Below the pieces are notes generated by a model. That model saw only the letters and a program-made list of their open reading frames with translations, was not told where the DNA came from and made no database searches. 5,856 bases of DNA from Firmicutes bacterium CAG:110 (GTDB lineage Bacteria > Bacillota > Clostridia > Oscillospirales > Oscillospiraceae). The position numbers and the translations under genes were made by a program. Each line of letters opens with the position of its first letter. Within the stretch, counting starts at the first letter, position 1. The DNA is taken from assembly GCA_000434635.1 (NCBI GenBank), contig HF988071.1, positions 7,415 through 13,270 of the forward strand, given 5' to 3'. Positions 4,682 to 5,856 of the stretch are shown here, in pieces.

Positions 4682-5856
4682 TTACGCGGCGAAGAAATTG
4701 TAAAGTCCGAAAACCAGAATGATGCCCACGATCACGGGCAGCACGTAGGTCATGTAAGGCCGCAGCCATTTGGCGATTTTCAGCCCTTTGCCCTCGTTGG
4801 CTTCGGCGAGGAAATTCTCCCAGCCCCAGCCGTAGCGGGTGGTGCAGAAAATGATGAACAGCAGACTGCCCAGAGGCAGCAGCAGGTTGCTGACCAGAAA
4901 ATCCTCGCTGTCCAGCACGTCCCGCCCGGCGATGGGGCGGAAATTGCTCCACAGGTTGTAGCCCAGCAGGCAGGGCAGGCTCAGCAGGAAGAGGGCAATG
5001 CCGCACACAAGGCAGGTCTTCTTCCGGCTGAGCCCGGTCAGCTCGCTGACGCAGGAGACGATGTTTTCAAACACTGCGAGAACCGTAGAGTAGGCGGCGA
5101 AGGTCATGAACAGGAAGAACAGGCTCCCCCAGAAGCGCCCCGCGGGCAGGTTGTTGAACACGTTGGGCAGGGTCATGAAGATCAGCGCGGGGCCGCTCTT
5201 GACGTCCACGCCGTAGGAGAAGCAGGCGGGGAAGATAATGAGGCCGGAGCAAAGCGCCACCAGCGTGTCCAGCGCGCAGACCCGGACGGACTCGCCCGCC
5301 AGCGCGTGATTCTTGCCGATGTAGCTGCCGAAGATGGCCATGGCGCCGATGCCAAGGCTCAATGTAAAGAAGGACTGGTTCATGGCGCCCACGATGACAT
5401 TGCCAACGCCGGCGTCTTTCAGGCGCTGGATGTCGGGCAGCAGGTAGAATTTCAGTCCCTCGGAGCCGCCGGGGAGGAACAGACTGTGTACAGCCAGCGC
5501 CAGCATCAGCACGATCAGCGCCATCATCATCCACTTGGTCACCCGCTCCAATCCCTTCTGAACACCGATGGAGATGATGAAAAAGCCGGATATGACGATC
5601 GCGCCCATGTAAACCGTCTGCTGGACAGGGTTCGCAAGCATGTTGCCGAAGGCGGTCTCCACCCCGGAAACGTCAAGTCCCACGAAGCGTCCGGCGGCGG
5701 TGTCCACAAAATATTGCAGCATCCAGCCGGCGACGGTGGTGTAGAACATCATCAGAACCACGTTGCCGAGCAAACAGACGTAGCCGTGCCAGCCCCAGTG
5801 TCCGCCGGGCTTCAGCGCCTGATACATTTTCAGGGGGCTTTTCTGGGCGGCGCGTC
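4682..5856 (-). CDS. Sodium-dependent amino-acid transporter, NSS family (5' end cut by window edge)
   Basis: This is a neurotransmitter:sodium symporter (SLC6/LeuT-type) membrane protein, which brings in an amino acid with sodium. The frame stays open to the window edge (last codons read RAAQKSPLK before the Met at 5827), so roughly 80 N-terminal residues with the first two helices are missing. Counting from that Met, hydrophobic helices follow at about 16-38 (TM3), 71-89 (TM4), 96-117 (TM5), 143-168 (TM6), 187-206 (TM7), 233-260 (TM8), 270-290 (TM9), 309-329 (TM10) and 359-379 (TM11). TM6 has the family hallmark NQSFFTLSLGIG (150-161) with the unwound substrate-contact region. TM8 has FAAYSTVLAVFE (243-254), where Ser-Thr aligns with the Na2 ligands Thr354/Ser355 of LeuT. 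The protein ends right after TM11, as in the bacterial 11-helix branch (MhsT, Tyt1) rather than 12-helix LeuT. The substrate cannot be told from sequence. With its own terminator it is transcribed apart from pur. Confidence 0.93.
   Translation of the reverse strand, partial: RAAQKSPLKMYQALKPGGHWGWHGYVCLLGNVVLMMFYTTVAGWMLQYFVDTAAGRFVGLDVSGVETAFGNMLANPVQQTVYMGAIVISGFFIISIGVQKGLERVTKWMMMALIVLMLALAVHSLFLPGGSEGLKFYLLPDIQRLKDAGVGNVIVGAMNQSFFTLSLGIGAMAIFGSYIGKNHALAGESVRVCALDTLVALCSGLIIFPACFSYGVDVKSGPALIFMTLPNVFNNLPAGRFWGSLFFLFMTFAAYSTVLAVFENIVSCVSELTGLSRKKTCLVCGIALFLLSLPCLLGYNLWSNFRPIAGRDVLDSEDFLVSNLLLPLGSLLFIIFCTTRYGWGWENFLAEANEGKGLKIAKWLRPYMTYVLPVIVGIILVFGLYNFFAA

Noticed and set aside
4531..4722. 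63-codon plus-strand frame across the pur promoter region
   Set aside because: It runs through the promoter, the 31-bp palindrome and the transporter terminator, with no SD or recognisable product.
1..5856. CRISPR array, insertion sequence, tRNA or prophage element
   Set aside because: No spaced direct repeats, transposase frame, cloverleaf or phage gene is seen; the window is compact housekeeping operon plus one transporter.

Overview
The window looks like part of the chromosome of a GC-rich, anaerobic Clostridia-type Firmicute, most likely an Oscillospiraceae/Ruminococcaceae-like gut bacterium. This is an inference from three things: the pairing of a PurO-type IMP cyclohydrolase with an unusual clostridial-looking PurF in one purine operon, strong AGGAGG-type ribosome binding sites, and a ZTP-type riboswitch. 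No rRNA or other taxonomic marker is present. All genes lie on the minus strand, so the order below follows transcription from high to low coordinates.

Layout: (1) 5856-4682, the C-terminal ~390 residues of a sodium-dependent amino-acid transporter of the NSS family, whose N-terminus lies outside the window. It is followed at once by its own intrinsic terminator (4641-4676) and a separate 31-bp palindrome (4606-4636). (2) 4578-4229, the control region of the purine operon: a near-consensus sigma-A promoter (TTGACG, 17 bp, TATAAT), then a leader of about 315 nt. The leader holds a ZTP (pfl) riboswitch aptamer that runs directly into a Rho-independent terminator with a U6 tract. After that come a perfect 13-bp inverted repeat, a hairpin that reads as a terminator on the opposite strand, and a further long hairpin before the purE ribosome binding site. 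(3) 4228 down to the window edge: purE, purF, purM, purN and purO (IMP cyclohydrolase, cut by the edge). Gaps are 13, 32, -4 and 7 nt, which is a tight operon.

How it works together: PurF should make phosphoribosylamine, PurN adds the first formyl group from 10-formyl-THF, PurM closes the imidazole ring to AIR, PurE handles the carboxylation step, and PurO closes the final ring to give IMP. PurO replaces the cyclohydrolase half of bifunctional PurH, so a separate AICAR transformylase is needed elsewhere, probably just downstream. ZMP/ZTP (AICAR nucleotides) accumulate when 10-formyl-THF is short. A ZTP-sensing ON switch ahead of an operon that contains PurN and feeds the AICAR formylation step fits that logic.

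Two points deserve most attention. The PurF-like protein keeps an intact PRPP-binding site and all four Fe-S cysteines, yet has lost every glutaminase catalytic residue I could place, including the N-terminal nucleophilic cysteine. The leader has an unusually elaborate section between the riboswitch terminator and purE, including convergent terminators that suggest an antisense transcript.
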